Shown here: piece after piece, positions 47,134 through 58,982 of the stretch
Position numbering within the stretch: position 1 is the first letter of the stretch
Layout: each line of letters opens with the position of its first letter
Origin: Typha latifolia
Lineage: Eukaryota > Streptophyta > Magnoliopsida > Poales > Typhaceae
Reading direction: 5' to 3'
Assembly (NCBI GenBank): GCA_019914945.1
Contig: CM034101.1
Location: 6,769,188 to 6,833,187, forward strand
DNA length: 64,000 nt
The notes under the pieces: generated by a model
Databases searched by the model: none
Told to the model about the DNA's origin: nothing
What the model saw: only the letters and a program-made list of their open reading frames with translations
Program-made: the position numbers and the translations under genes

Positions 47134-49430
47134 CTAGGTAGCCTGTAATTGTAGGTCTTCGGACTTGTTTCCAACCGTTGTTGTTGATGTCCTATCCCTT
47201 TTCTCAATCAGACATATTCCCCTCTTATAGAAGGTGTAGCCATTGTCGATAAGAGTTATCATGACACTATGATAGCGAGGTGAGCGATCTCTATGACCAC
47301 CATGCATGGAGTCAGTGGCACCCCCACCAGTGACCCAGCAGATGAACCCGATGCCAATTAGGTTCTTCTCAACCACCTCTCTTTTTGGTTACTCCCTTGG
47401 CCGGTTGGTACATTCTCGACCACAATGTGGGTGGTTGTTGACAGTGACCCACCTGTCACATCCTCTTTCTTCCCTCCCTTAGCTATGAGGAGACGAAGGA
47501 GTAGGATGGATTTGGTCCAACTTATGTTGTGGTTGCGGATGGATTGCGTAGGTTGTAGAGAAATCTCGACATGGACTTCCTTACTATCCTCCAAGGGCTC
47601 CTGAACAACAAACTCTTCATCTACTCCATCCTCCACTAATCCATCATGTTCATCTTACTTTGTTTCTCCCAATAGCACCAGCGAGGTCGTCGATCGAGCA
47701 CATTTGTGCCCCGACATGTATTGTTAATCACGATAGAAACACAACCCCTTAGCTTTACACTTCTTCACATGTGTTATATGATGCATAGGGTCCCTCGGAG
47801 AGTCCCTTAATCTCTAGAATAGGCCTCCATACAAATGAGCCCTACTGTCGATGGTAATCCAACTGCAATGATTGAGGCTATGGGTGGCCAAAATGGGTAC
47901 CCTTTGCAGCAGTCTAGCCATCTCACAAGGTGATCCACAGTTTAGTTGTCTTCTCTTCCATCATTTGGGCTATAGTGAAAGCCTTCAACAAAGTTTGAGG
48001 TTGGGTGGCTTTCACCTCAACTTATGTATCCTGATAGAGGCCGCTAATGAAGATACTCCTCGATGTTGAGCCCCCAAACAGTGGACCCAATTGCTCATCA
48101 TTCGAACTCCCCTTGATTAGCTCAAACTATTGTTTCTGGACCAGCTTGGTGAGCATGTCTTAGAAATATTTATTTTCAGTTGGTTTGAACCACATACAAA
48201 GGGCATTGGCAAACTCATTCCACAAGTTGAACAACCTAGCTCTTTGGGTGGTTTGATACCACTATATTTTATCTTCTTTAAGATGGAATGACGCTAAACC
48301 GTTTGGCTCTCCATTGTCCCTTGGTATGAGAAAAAATTGTTCGACCCAATAGATCTAGTCGAGGGGACCACCGCTGCCTAACTTGGGAAACTCAAGCTAC
48401 ATCATTCAGTCTTAAATCCTCGTCTCTCGATGATCTTCTCACCTTTGATCTACTCGAGCATAGTGAAGAATAGCCATGGCCATAGGATTAGGCTGTCAAG
48501 GCATCATATCCTAAACACTTTCCAATAGTCTATGTCCTCTATCGGTGGCTCGGGCGATCGTTGGTGGTTATCCACGACCACTTTAAGATGCCTAACTATT
48601 CATGTGGCCAGTAAGGGTTCCCTTAGTGGTGGTGTACATTGTAGGTAGGAGTGAAAATGAGTTGGATTAACAAATACAAGTAAAAACTAAGATACAAATA
48701 TTTATACGGGCCAGATATAATTTTTTGAATACGGATATGAAATATCAAATATCCGTTTATCCGCATATTTTTAAATGATCTACAATTTTGAGTTTATTTA
48801 TTAAATAATGAATATTAATATTATTACTAATGATTCATTCTCTATTGTTTGTAGAGATTAATTTTGCTAAATTTATATGTATTTGAAATGCAAATTTTTT
48901 TTTTGAAACAACTCAATATTTTGTGTTAGTTGTCTCCAAAAGGAAGGTCTAATTTGTTTAAAATTTGATCCGCGTCTATTTAGGATCCAATCCCTTATTT
49001 GAAAATTATTCGATCCGTATCAAAAAATTATTCATATCTATTTAGTTAAGATATAGTTTTAAATTTTGCTATTCGTCTAATATCTATATCCGGATCCATA
49101 ACGGGCCAAAAATATAGATCCAATGTGGGTTGAGCACTATTAGATCTGTTTTCACCCTAATTGTAGATGTCCTACATCATGTGTCAAAGGAGATGAAAGG
49201 GTTCTCCTTCACTACTATGGTGTGGTGTCGCGAGCCAATAACAACATGAGTTAGTGCCTCAACGGAAGCTTGTATCGCCTTTATTACATCTAGCAGTGAT
49301 GCTTGCATCATAGTGGACAAGCTCTGGCTGTTAATGAGCATGGATGGTGTGGCTTCCATTGCTGCAGTGGGGGATTGGATCCATCTCCAAGAAGCTCGTA
49401 ACTTCGGTCGCCATGAACATGCCCTCTTGA
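47134..49430 (-). pseudogene. Degenerate gypsy gag-protease (51433 family), interrupted by a MITE
   Basis: Minus-strand readings show a gag N-terminal part around 49359-49177 (MEATPSMLINSQS), capsid-like SFHLKEDKIQWYQTTQRARL (about 48305-48245), and a knuckle-like CFYRD...MSGHKC near 47700, followed by an acidic linker (47636-47360). Order and spacing agree with the better copy at 52278-54023. Frame breaks are frequent. The hAT-like MITE at 48646-49159 splits the N-terminal part. Confidence 0.6.
48646..49159. mobile_element. hAT-like MITE
   Basis: Termini taggagtgaaaatgag and ctgttttcaccCTA are inverted repeats of the hAT type; flanks attgtagg (48638-48645) and attgtaga (49160-49167) are an 8-bp target duplication with one mismatch, the length expected for hAT. 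514 bp, no coding capacity. Confidence 0.85.
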
Positions 49431-50150
49431 TGTCACAATGCCATGGCTCTCATTGTCGGCGTCTGGTTTGAGGAAAGATGCTACTATACTAGGCTGATAT
49501 GACCCTACTAGAGGGCTAAGATAGTGGAAGAATGGTGGAATTTAGGGGATTAGGCATGCGGAGTTGGTCATGGGTTCATTGCAGAAATTTTAATCTACAC
49601 AGTTCTGATAGAATAATCATGAAATATTCCTACCATATTAGAAAATTATGAAACTAGATAGATTGACTCCATGTCTCAATCTACATGTTTTTACTCAAAT
49701 CATCCAAATTTGGACTCTATCTTGGGTCTAATTGAGATTTAATCTGAGACGACAAGGGAGTATAGGATGGAGGCAGAGGTGGTGATGGTGGATTGGGGCT
49801 ATGGTTGGTGCTGTTGTGTGGGTAGCAAGGGGAGGACATGGTGAATGATTACATTAACTTCAATAATTGGATAATGATAAAATAGGTTGTTCTCCAAATT
49901 CATATAGATGCAAACCCAACTCAGACTCGAATTAAGACTCTTTATTGTAATAAGTAACTCAACTAGCCCAGATGAATGACTTAGCCAATTAGACCCAAAT
50001 TAGCAAGTGACTTATTTAATTAAAACTCTACAAAAATAGCATGTGAATCAAAATAGCAGATGACTTAATCAGTTGGGTCAACTTCTAAGAAAGTCAAGAA
50101 ATCAACTAGATAAATTGACCCGACTCATTGAGCCCAATTATAAGGACGGA
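49431..50150. other. Unassigned, possibly decayed LTR
   Basis: Lies upstream (minus strand) of the 47134-49430 gag, where a 5' LTR would be. ctgatatgaccc near 49496 could be a decayed PBS. Not supported further. Confidence 0.3.
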
Positions 50151-50159
50151 TGTTTGCTG

Positions 50160-51420
50160 GACTAGCTCTCGAAAATATCTCAATACGATGATCAATGTTG
50201 TGCGCCGGGGGTAGACCTTTTGACTCCTCGAACAAAAGTCTGGAATTCCTACAACTCAGCAATATCATGGGGTATTCTTGATCTTCCACTAGTCTCTACA
50301 TCAATAGGGGCCAAGTGCAACATGTAGGCAATGTCGTGGGAACTCCGAAAACCAAATAGGAGCTAGAAACTAGAGCCCATTGTGGGTCGAATGCCTTCTA
50401 GCCACACCCTTAGCCCATTGGACCTAAAAGTGAGCCAAAGCTCTTTGAAGTCAAACATTACATGTCCTAAACTTTGTAGCCACTGAGTTCCAAGGACAAC
50501 GTCCGCTCCTTGCAATGCAATAGGGTACAAATCCAATGTGAACATGTGGCCTTGCACCCGCAATGGACTCCGCTACACACACCTTCTACCTTGAGCTTTG
50601 TTCCATCTCAAATGGTCACCTCGAATCCCATAATAGGGTTGGTCACCAGGCCTAGTTTTTGACCAGATGCTCATCTAAGAAGTTGTGCATGCTCCCAATG
50701 TCAATTAGATGCGCACGGTGGCCTTCTTGATGATTTCGTCCACCCGTAGGGTCTTCAGTGCGCTGGCACCGAAATAGACATAGAATGAGATCTCCGCCTT
50801 CATGTCCTTGACCTCTAGCTCCTCCTTGATGTCCTTTGGACTCTCTTCAATAGTGGCATCATGCTCTAGCTCGTCTGGGTACCGATCCTCTTCAGCACCT
50901 TCGAGTTTGTCAATCAACATAACGATACTCGTCTGTTTCGCACATCGATGCTCGGCGGCGAATTTCTCATCACACTTGAAACATAATCTTTTCTCTTCTT
51001 TCCTCGATCTAGGCAGATGTTAGGGCTCTCCCAGGGGTCTTGACAGCACCCTTCACATCATTAGACACCCAAAAGGGTGCCCTTGAACCCAATGATCCAG
51101 TTGTGGGTTGTGGTTCGGTTGCCCACCATCGGGTATGCCACAGCTTGCGGTGGACATGCTGCTATTCGTCCATCTCTAGTAGTCCATGAAGTCCTTACTT
51201 ATCGACTACAACTCCGTATATTTCTCTTCCATCAAGAGAGCATCCTTCATTGCTTGCTTTAGTGTGGTTAGACATAATGCCCTCACATATGCCACTTAAC
51301 CTCTCAAACTCTCTCTGAAAGCATCCACCGTCGTCTTCTAAAATGGTCTTGGTTAACAAGGCATGGTAATCCTCATATCCAAAGCTTACCAAAACGCCGA
51401 TAAATTTCAATGCTAAAATT
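50160..51420 (-). pseudogene. Gypsy gag-protease fragment (51433 family)
   Basis: Minus-strand order: capsid end (FGYEDYHALLTKTILED, 51410 on), the zinc-knuckle region at about 50990-50940, an acidic linker (DELEHDATIEESPKDIKEELE, 50920-50705), the protease start region with TLRVDEIIKKATVRI, then VQGHMFTLDLYPIALQGADV and LGTQWLQSLGHVMFDF (50563-50363). Matches 53060-54110 in opposite orientation. The DSG-containing piece is disrupted by frameshift. It ends at 51420, only 12 bp from the plus-strand LTR at 51433. Confidence 0.7.
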
Positions 51421-51432
51421 TTTTTACGTGTT

Positions 51433-52236
51433 CATGATACGATTCGGACTTCACCGATGTCATCTCGAGCATGGATACACTTTAGGGGTGTCTTTGTCTC
51501 TTATTTTAGTGTTTAACTCTAAAAAAAATAAGTTTTCTGTATGTTCTGTTCGAACACGGGTGGAGTGCGTTTGAACGTGGTTGTGAACACCTGCATCACG
51601 TTCGCACATCTAGAAAGTGAGAATTGTGCATTTGAATGTGCCTGCGAACACCTGCATCGCGTTCGCAAATCCAAAAAAATGAGAAATAAGTGCATTCGAA
51701 TGCGGTCGGCGAAAATGCACTATTTAGGGTTAATTTTGAATTGTTGGTTAGCCTCTAAAGGTGTGGATGGCAACCATGGAATCATTATTGATGAATTGAG
51801 TTTTTTCTTTGCCTCCTTCGTCTTCTTCGCTCCTGTTCTCTCAATCCCCGGTGACGCCGCTTCTAACCTCCCTCAACTAGCCAATCACCCTAGTTCCTTA
51901 GGGGTGGCCCTCTCCTCCCCCTTCTTCCAATCTATCCAACACTTGCCCTAACCATTTCATCAACCATAACCCTTCCACCACCAACTACCATCATCTAGGA
52001 TCTCGTGCCTCTATCCATGGATCTTGATCAGACCCCCTAACGTTCGTCCACAAATCGAACGATATCTCGAGATCCCTACATCCGATTCACCTGAAACTTG
52101 ATTTGTTGGAAAGCTCTTTTTCGAGGCTACAACATATCAAAATTTTGGGATATATTTACAAAGTTCCGTGCCAGATCCAGTCAAGATTTGAAAATCGAAA
52201 GAGATTGAACCTTAGTCTAAAGGGGAGATCGTATCA
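51433..52236 (+). repeat. LTR of gypsy element G4
   Basis: TGATACGATTCGG to gatcgtatCA; same family as the 7801-8752 LTR. TTCGAA-type motifs and gtgaacacc half-sites at 51548-51705. Followed by PBS TGGTATCAGAGCCA at 52239-52252. Confidence 0.8.
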
Positions 52237-52277
52237 AGCTGGTATCAGAGCCACCGTTCCTCGGACACGCGCTTCCT

Positions 52278-54325
52278 ATGACGACAACTAAAGCCATGGT
52301 TGCACGACGAGATGATGAAAAAGAGATTCTCCCAATAGAGAGGGGGAAACAGTTGCAGGAACTTCCACCCGCGGAACCGCCCGATCTAATCGGAATACGG
52401 AAGAACCTAGTATTCAAGCCGTGTTGGAGTCTCTTTTCGAACAAATGGCCATCAACAACCAGATGATGATGGAGATGAAGCGGGAATTACAGGGGACAAG
52501 GGAAGCCATGGCGAACGGGAACGCACCATCGACCCCACGACGCGAGTCCACTCCCATGAACCCACCGCCACCGGTTCAGAATTTGCAACCACAAGAGCCG
52601 CTGCTGCCAGCTCCCTATGAGCAGAGGCAAGCAAAGATGGTTCCACTAGGCCCAGTTGCAAGTGAACCATCCGACGAGCGAACCACTATGGAGATCACCT
52701 TGGAGATCAAAATCCGTGGGCGGGGCAATACGACCCGAAACCACGGCTAGTTCATCAACCATTCATGGTGCATCCTCCTTCGGTTAGACAAGGACTTGGA
52801 CATGATCCAGAATGAGACAATAGCATCCATGGACAAATCGAGCATCTCGAATTCCCCAAGTTCAAATGTGGCGATCCGATCGATTGGTTGTATAGGGCGG
52901 AGCAATTTTTCGCATACCAAGGTATGATGAAAGAATACAAGGTGACGCTTGTGAGCTTCCACCTTGAAGATAAGACGCTTCATTAGTTTCAAGCAGCCAA
53001 TGCCAATGAGGCTATCGAAACTTGGGTTGAATTTTGTGCCGATATCACGCTACGATTTGGAGCGTCGGGGTATGAAGACTTCGATGCTCTCCTCTCAAAG
53101 ACAATGCAAAAGACCACGGTTGGGGCATACCAAGAAGAGTTTGAGAGGATAAGTAGCCGATGTCAACCCCCATGGACGGACAGCAACTTCGTAACACCTT
53201 CATCTCTGGGCTACGAGGAGATATACAAGCCGACGTGAGGGCTTTAAGGCCTAGAACTTTAAAGGAGGCCTTCGAAAATGCGGTGCTCATGGAAGACAAA
53301 CATAGGGCCATGAAGTTACACTTGAAACATAATTGGACGAGCCAAGAAAGTCGCATTTCAGTTCAATTAACCATAGCGACAGGAAATGTTACCGGAGTAC
53401 CAAGAATCACCGCTGTAATGGTGCCTTCTCGAGCACCCCTGAAGCCATCTCAAGATGTGAAGTACGCGCCTAGAGGTCCGGGACGAGCACTCACACGTGC
53501 TCAAGTGGAAGAACATAGGGCCAAAGGCCTATGCTTTCGTTGTGATGAGAAGTTTATACTTGGACATCGCTGCGCTAAGCCAATGGGATCACTGATGCCA
53601 ATAGATGGATTGGAGGATGTGGAGGATGAATTTGCAGCTGAAGATGAAGGTGTGGTTGGACATCAAGGAGAAGTAGCTGAGGAGCAACCCGTGGAGGACA
53701 TGATAGCCAAAATCTCTCTCCGCGCCTATTTGGGGAGAGCTATGCCAAAGACTTTGCGGGTGAACAATGTAGTCAAGAAAACTACAGTGAGAATCTTGAT
53801 CGACATCGGGTCCACCCACAACTTCATTGACAAGAGGTTCTTTTGGAAGATTGGGCTCGAGTCGAAACCCACGAAAGGGTTCGATGTGACGATTGGAGAT
53901 GGCACCACATTGCGAGCAGATTTTATTTGTGGAGGTGTGGAATTGAAGGTGCAAGGCCAAACTTTCACATTGGATTTTTATCCGTTGGCCTTGCGAGGTG
54001 CCGACATTGTCTTGGGGACATAATGGCTTCAAAGCTTGGGGCCTGTAACATTTGATTTTTCAAACCTCACACTGACATTTCGGAGGAATGGTCAAAGGGT
54101 GATGTTGGATGGAAACCAACTGTGGTAAGGGCTGACGTTGCAACCACTTTTGGGCCTTCCTTGTGTAGGGGACCGAGCTCTACTATTGCAAATGGCTGTT
54201 GCTGAATCAGAACATCCACCACCAAAGGAAATAGCTGCTAACATGCAAGAGCTGCTGCAAGAATTCAAGGATCTCTTCGAGGAACCTTGAGGACTGCCAC
54301 CGACTTGTCGGCACGACCATCGCAT
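52278..54325 (+). pseudogene. G4 gag-protease, RT onward lost
   Basis: The ATG at 52278 (MTTTKAMVARRDDE) opens gag; a frameshift near 52420 moves to MLESLFEQMAINNQMMMEMK and a Pro-rich stretch. The capsid block is broken at 52747-53150. From 53160 an open 287-codon frame reads FISGLRGDIQADVRAL, a CCHC zinc knuckle (CFRCDEKFILGHRC, intact), an acidic linker, and the protease with ILIDIGSTHNFID (usual D-S-G, here D-I-G; catalytic Asp kept), GFDVTIGDGTTLR and GADIVLGT, then a stop. The frame continues as linker to about 54325, where the pol is cut off by a Tekay-type LTR end. Best copy of its family here. Confidence 0.75.
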
Positions 54326-54335
54326 CTAGATCTGT

Positions 54336-54475
54336 AACACCCACAACCCTAAACACGTGCATGGCACGAGCCCACATGGCACGTGCATGACACTTGACTA
54401 TTTAGTTAGTTACTAACAATTAAATAAACCTATATCAACATTATAAATTTATCCACAACATCTAACTATGTAGGA
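54336..54475 (-). repeat. Tekay-type LTR inner end
   Basis: tgtaacacccacaaccctaaacacg... copies 33826-33960 closely, then breaks off at about 54475. Confidence 0.8.
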
Positions 54476-55930
54476 AGTCGTCGTGATCGTAGTCCGTCCA
54501 ATCCATCGGTTTGGCCCTTGGGTGGCATCCAAGTGGTGCTAGTTGATGATTTAGCCCTATCACCTTCGAGCTATGATATTCTTGATGCCTCCTTGCTTCT
54601 AGATGATGCTCCCTAGGGTTGGGTAGCAACCCCTCACATCTTGGAGGTATATCGATAGTGTTTCATTAATGATTTGGGATTGTTCGTTAGGTAGAGCTCT
54701 CTGAGTTTAACCTTTCGAGTCCCTCCAACAAATGGTCTTGCCTCTCGCTCATCCGCCTCAAGTACATGGTAATCTCGACTCCTCTTTTAGCTAAATTTTT
54801 AATATGCATTGACTTATTGTATTACTGGATATATGCATGCGATCTATCATATAGAAAGAAATGCATAAACCCCATTGATAGGAAAGTTGATAGAAAAAGC
54901 ATGAGGGTACTCGAGTAGGTGCTAGGGTTAGGGGTTCCTGATGTGATGATTATGGTCGCTGATATACGATATCTCGTGGCTCATGTCCAAGATCAGTTGA
55001 GTTTGGTGCACAAAGACAATCGGACAATTAAATATTTATCGTTCGCCAAAGCATGCATGTGGTGAGTTACTCTCATGTGATTTCTATTAACTATTGAGAT
55101 ACCCAATCTAGATGGATATTAATATACCTTTAGCGTATGATAGGGTATAATTGTGACCGAGATATTCTTAGCATATGGCAGGATATACTTTGAGCCTATG
55201 AGTAGGATGATGAGATTAGGTATCGGATGTTGACTATACACAGTGGTCTAGTATGATGATGTTGATGATTGAGATATTGAGAAATACTTATCATTTCATT
55301 ATTATATAATATACATGATTATCGAGTGGTCATTATGTATCATATGTTGTTGCATTTATTATCATAGCATGGTCGGAAACTATTTAGTATGTGATTTACT
55401 TTCTATTTAGCATCACTGATTCAGTGTAAGATTTATTCACTAAGCATTTAGCTGATGACTCTCTTTATTTCTTTTCTAACACTTGTAAATATATAGTATG
55501 TAATGGTGACTTGAGATATCCTAAGATGATATTTTAAAATAAAGATGATGTGGGTTGTAGATGTAAAATGATATAGAAGATAGTTTATATAGATATGAGT
55601 TGTAGTGATGTTGTATATTTTTGTATCCACTATATTAGACTGTGTTTTATATAGTAGAAAATGTTATACAAGTTAGATGGTATTTTATAGTTGTATCTTG
55701 ATGGTTTATCATGGCCTGTGTGGGTGCTGCCAGATTATGTAGAGGTCTAGTGTGTATTATTATGGGCTTGGATATTCACATGTTAATAGATTTATTTAGT
55801 TAATAATATAATTTATTTCTAAGATAGATTGTGTTGAGTATAGGTATATTTGTGCTTGGCGGTCCTGTCCATCCTATCACATGTACCGTGTGGGCGTATG
55901 GGCATGCATGTGCCTGTGGTGGATGGGGGC
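54476..55930 (+). repeat. Tekay-type LTR (opposite orientation)
   Basis: Diverged relative of the G3 LTR: the 55140-55290 segment is complementary to 34620-34790, and the end (cacatgtaccgtgtgggcg...) resembles the G3 LTR terminus. Left border unclear. Confidence 0.5.
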
Positions 55931-55932
55931 AT

Positions 55933-56532
55933 TTCACTAACCCTGAAGAATGGGAAAATTTGACTACTAGATTGAATCATCGCAAGGATTTCAATGTCAT
56001 TGGGTGGTTCATAAATATAATTAATGGAAAGGAAGCAAATAGCTTTGACAATCTTATTGACATTACAACTAATGGTAGTAGTAGAATGCTGGTATTTCTC
56101 AGCGAGAGTCCTAACTGAGGCTCCATGTGCAATGAAATACAAGAAAATTGTTAATTTCTCATTTGATGAGATTCATGTATTGTTGATGCCTCAACTAGTT
56201 TCAATTCTTTACGTAAAAGTATAAATAATATACTACTCATTCGGAACTCATCGATCAACTGATTGGATGGCCATTTAGGATATTCAAAACAAGATCATGG
56301 CCCGAAAATGGTCTAGTTCTACATGGCATAAGTATATGGCGTCGAGTATACAATAGTGAAATTTTTTCACATGCATTATCATAAGACTAATTTTTATTGA
56401 AGTCATCTGAATTAGGAGTGTCTGAGCTAAAAGGTGACGATAGTGAAAAGGTTGAGAGTGTTCCAATTGAATGGATTCCTTCCATGCTATATTTGTCATC
56501 CCATTGATCCTCATTATCATCCATGTCAACAA
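55933..56532 (-). pseudogene. PIF/Harbinger transposase N-terminal fragment
   Basis: Minus-strand reading gives SGHDLVLNILNGHP (about 56310-56260), then HGASVRTLAEKYQHSTTTIS and NVNKIVKAICFLS (56125-56020), the helix-turn-helix region that precedes the catalytic core in HARBI1-like transposases. It is cut off at about 55933 by the LTR-like sequence, so the catalytic domain is missing. A separate locus from the more complete copy at 20387-21602; the two are not close in sequence. Confidence 0.65.
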
Positions 56533-57108
56533 ATTACCTATAATGTATCAATCTAAACTAAGAATGACTAAATAAACATATATTGCGAAAAGTTATTTTG
56601 AATATCAAAATGAAAGCAAACCTATTTGTAGAAAACTAAGGTTGTACTAAAAATTTCTGCAATAAAAGAAAATAAAGAATAATTTGATAGATTGTTCACC
56701 AAAATGACAGTAATAGATTGTTCACCAAATTAGAATAATTTGATACTCAGTAATAAATATGTGTACTAGTGCAGGCTTATATGTACCATCTTGGAGATAT
56801 GCATACCAGTGTGTACTGATGCGTGCCGGTGTGGGCATATAGAGGTTACATAAAATATACAAATATACCAATTAATCAATTCACAATAAGATATTTCCAT
56901 TAACACAAGTCCACAATATAAAAATAAATGGAGTTAGAACGAGAATCAATCTTACATCAGTCATGTTACATACCATTCATATCAATATAAAATTATTTAA
57001 ATCCAATCATGTCCTAAACTACGACTACCAATATGAACTTGATCATAGTAGTCATCAAATTCTCAGTCTAAATTTTTTGCGATTATAGGCGCTACATTGA
57101 AAAGTTTT
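56533..57108. other. AT-rich spacer
   Basis: No gene recognised. A short gtgtactgatgcgtgccggtgtg run is at about 56812-56835. Confidence 0.4.
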
Positions 57109-58409
57109 TGAAATAACCCCTAGACACACGTATGTATCTAAACATTAGGCAAAGATATTTTTCGTTTGCTTAAGTAAACATTAGACGAAATATTAAAAAC
57201 GAAAGCAGAGATGTACGCCAAGATTTTAATGTGGAAAAACCCAAACGGAAAAAATAAACCACTGATCCAAACTCGGATCAAAACCAATCACTAGAATAGT
57301 AGCAGTTACAAGACTGACTCACAAAACAACCCGTCGATCCAAACGACTTTGTTCCTCTCAGTCTTGCTCGCTAGAACCCATGATTCACTACTTCTCGTGA
57401 TTGAAGTCCAATCTCAGTAACCCTCGAGATTGATCTTTCGTCTCGATAGCCCTTAAGACGAAAGATTAACATTTGTAGATGAGAAGAGCCTTGTGAGTTG
57501 AAGAACCAATGTAGCCTCCAAAAAGTCTCCTTGAATAATCTTCTTCAACTCCCTTTGGTTAGGGCAACACTATCCTTATATATCATCTCGAAGATATAGC
57601 CAAATCCAAGTTATATTCGTACTCACGAAAATCCAATAAATTGCAAACTTCATAGGTGCGTTCGAACGCGGCCCGTGTGCGTTCGAACGGCCTGACTTGA
57701 TCTTAGGTGCATTCGAACGGACCCAAGTGCGTTCGAACGCAACAGCTTGAATTCTTCAGGTTGCGTTCGAACGCGTTTGTGAACGCTGCTCTCGGTTTGT
57801 GTGAACGCAGTGCCCGCGTTCGAACACGTTTGTGAATGTGACTCTCGGTCTGTGTGAACGCAGTGCCCGCGTTCGAACGCGTTTGTGAACGCGGCTCTCG
57901 GTCTGTGTGAACGCAGTGCCCGCGTTCGAACGCGTTTGTGAACGCGGCTCTCGGCCCCGTGTGAACGCGCGGTGCCGCGTTCGAACGCGTTTGTGAATGC
58001 GGCTCTCGGTGCCGTGTGAACGCAGCGGTGCCGCGTTCAACGCGTTTGTGAACGCGGCTCTCGGTCTGTGTGAACGCAGTGCCCGCGTTCGAACGCGTTT
58101 GTGAACGCGGTTCTCTGTCTGTGTGAATGCAGTGCTCGTGTTCGAACGCGTTTGTGAACGTGGCTCTCTATCTGTGTGAACGCAGTGCTCGCGTTCGAAC
58201 GCGTTTGTGAACGCGGCTCTCTGTCTGTGTGAACGCAGATTTCGCGTTTGAACGCGTTTGTGAACGCAGTGTGAACGCGACGGCTTTTCTCCAATGATCT
58301 TGCAATTCTTCACACCAGAGATATTCTAGACTTGAGTAAAGCTCATATACATGTAAAAATACACTTAGAATATTTTGAAACACAATTGCCAACAATTAAA
58401 AACCTAACA
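57109..58409 (-). repeat. 3' LTR of C2
   Basis: On the minus strand TGTTAGGTTTTT (58409) to ggggttatttCA (57109), 1301 bp. TATA box gatatataagg at 57577-57587. Longer than its relatives because of the tandem array at 57763-58284. Confidence 0.85.
57763..58284. repeat. 53-bp tandem array in U3, nine full units and a partial one
   Basis: Each unit has the form GCGTTCGAACGCGTTTGTGA...CTCTCGGTCTGTGTGAACGCAGTGCCC: one palindrome, then two GTGAACGC half-sites. Units differ by few substitutions and small indels (52-56 bp). Further single palindromes lie at 57657-57770. Confidence 0.95.
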
Positions 58410-58422
58410 ATCTCCCCCTTTG
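58410..58422 (-). other. Polypurine tract of C2
   Basis: Complement reads CAAAGGGGGAGAT directly before TGTTAGG. Extra tagggga-type tracts at about 58713-58738. Confidence 0.8.
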
Positions 58423-58982
58423 GCAGTTTGTGATAAAACACCTAGGTTACAAGATATTACAAAGACTTCAAACTGAGCAACCAACAAGTCTAGAGTATTT
58501 TGCATATCAATCCCTGCAAAGAAACATATACCAATCCAAGATCAAGTGAAAATAACTTGAAATAAAAAAATCAAAACACAAGTTATCACAAGAGCAAAAA
58601 TTTAAACAGACAAAGATTAAACACACGTTATCACAATTACTTCAAGTTAAGTTCAAATGCCAACGACACTAAGACAAAGCAAGGTTTCAACATTAAGAAA
58701 ACTCCACTAAACTCCCCTATGCCCATACTCCCCTACACACCTAGACACCTAAACACTAAGACACTATCTAAGACACTCTCCCCTTTTTGGCACAAATGCC
58801 AAAGACTAGGAACTCGGAGAAAGCGACGATGAAGAATCGTCAACATGGAGTCAAGAACAGTCCCCCGACGAGCTTGCTTAGCTCGTAATTCATTTCTTGC
58901 CGAATGGAGATCCTGGACTTGAGTACAAAGCTGATCGAAACGGTCCGAGTTCTCGAGGTAACTCCCCTTAGTGGGAGATGAG

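Noticed and set aside
55831..56118. Plus-strand 95-codon ORF
   Set aside because: The minus strand of the same DNA carries the Harbinger transposase pattern; the plus frame is its shadow.
57763..58284. CRISPR-like repeat array
   Set aside because: Units are contiguous with no unique spacers, in a plant retrotransposon LTR; it is a minisatellite.
57756..58395. Long overlapping minus-strand ORFs (up to 185 codons) over the tandem array
   Set aside because: The 53-bp unit has no stops in several frames, so open frames arise automatically; the product is a meaningless repeat and the DNA lies in an LTR U3.
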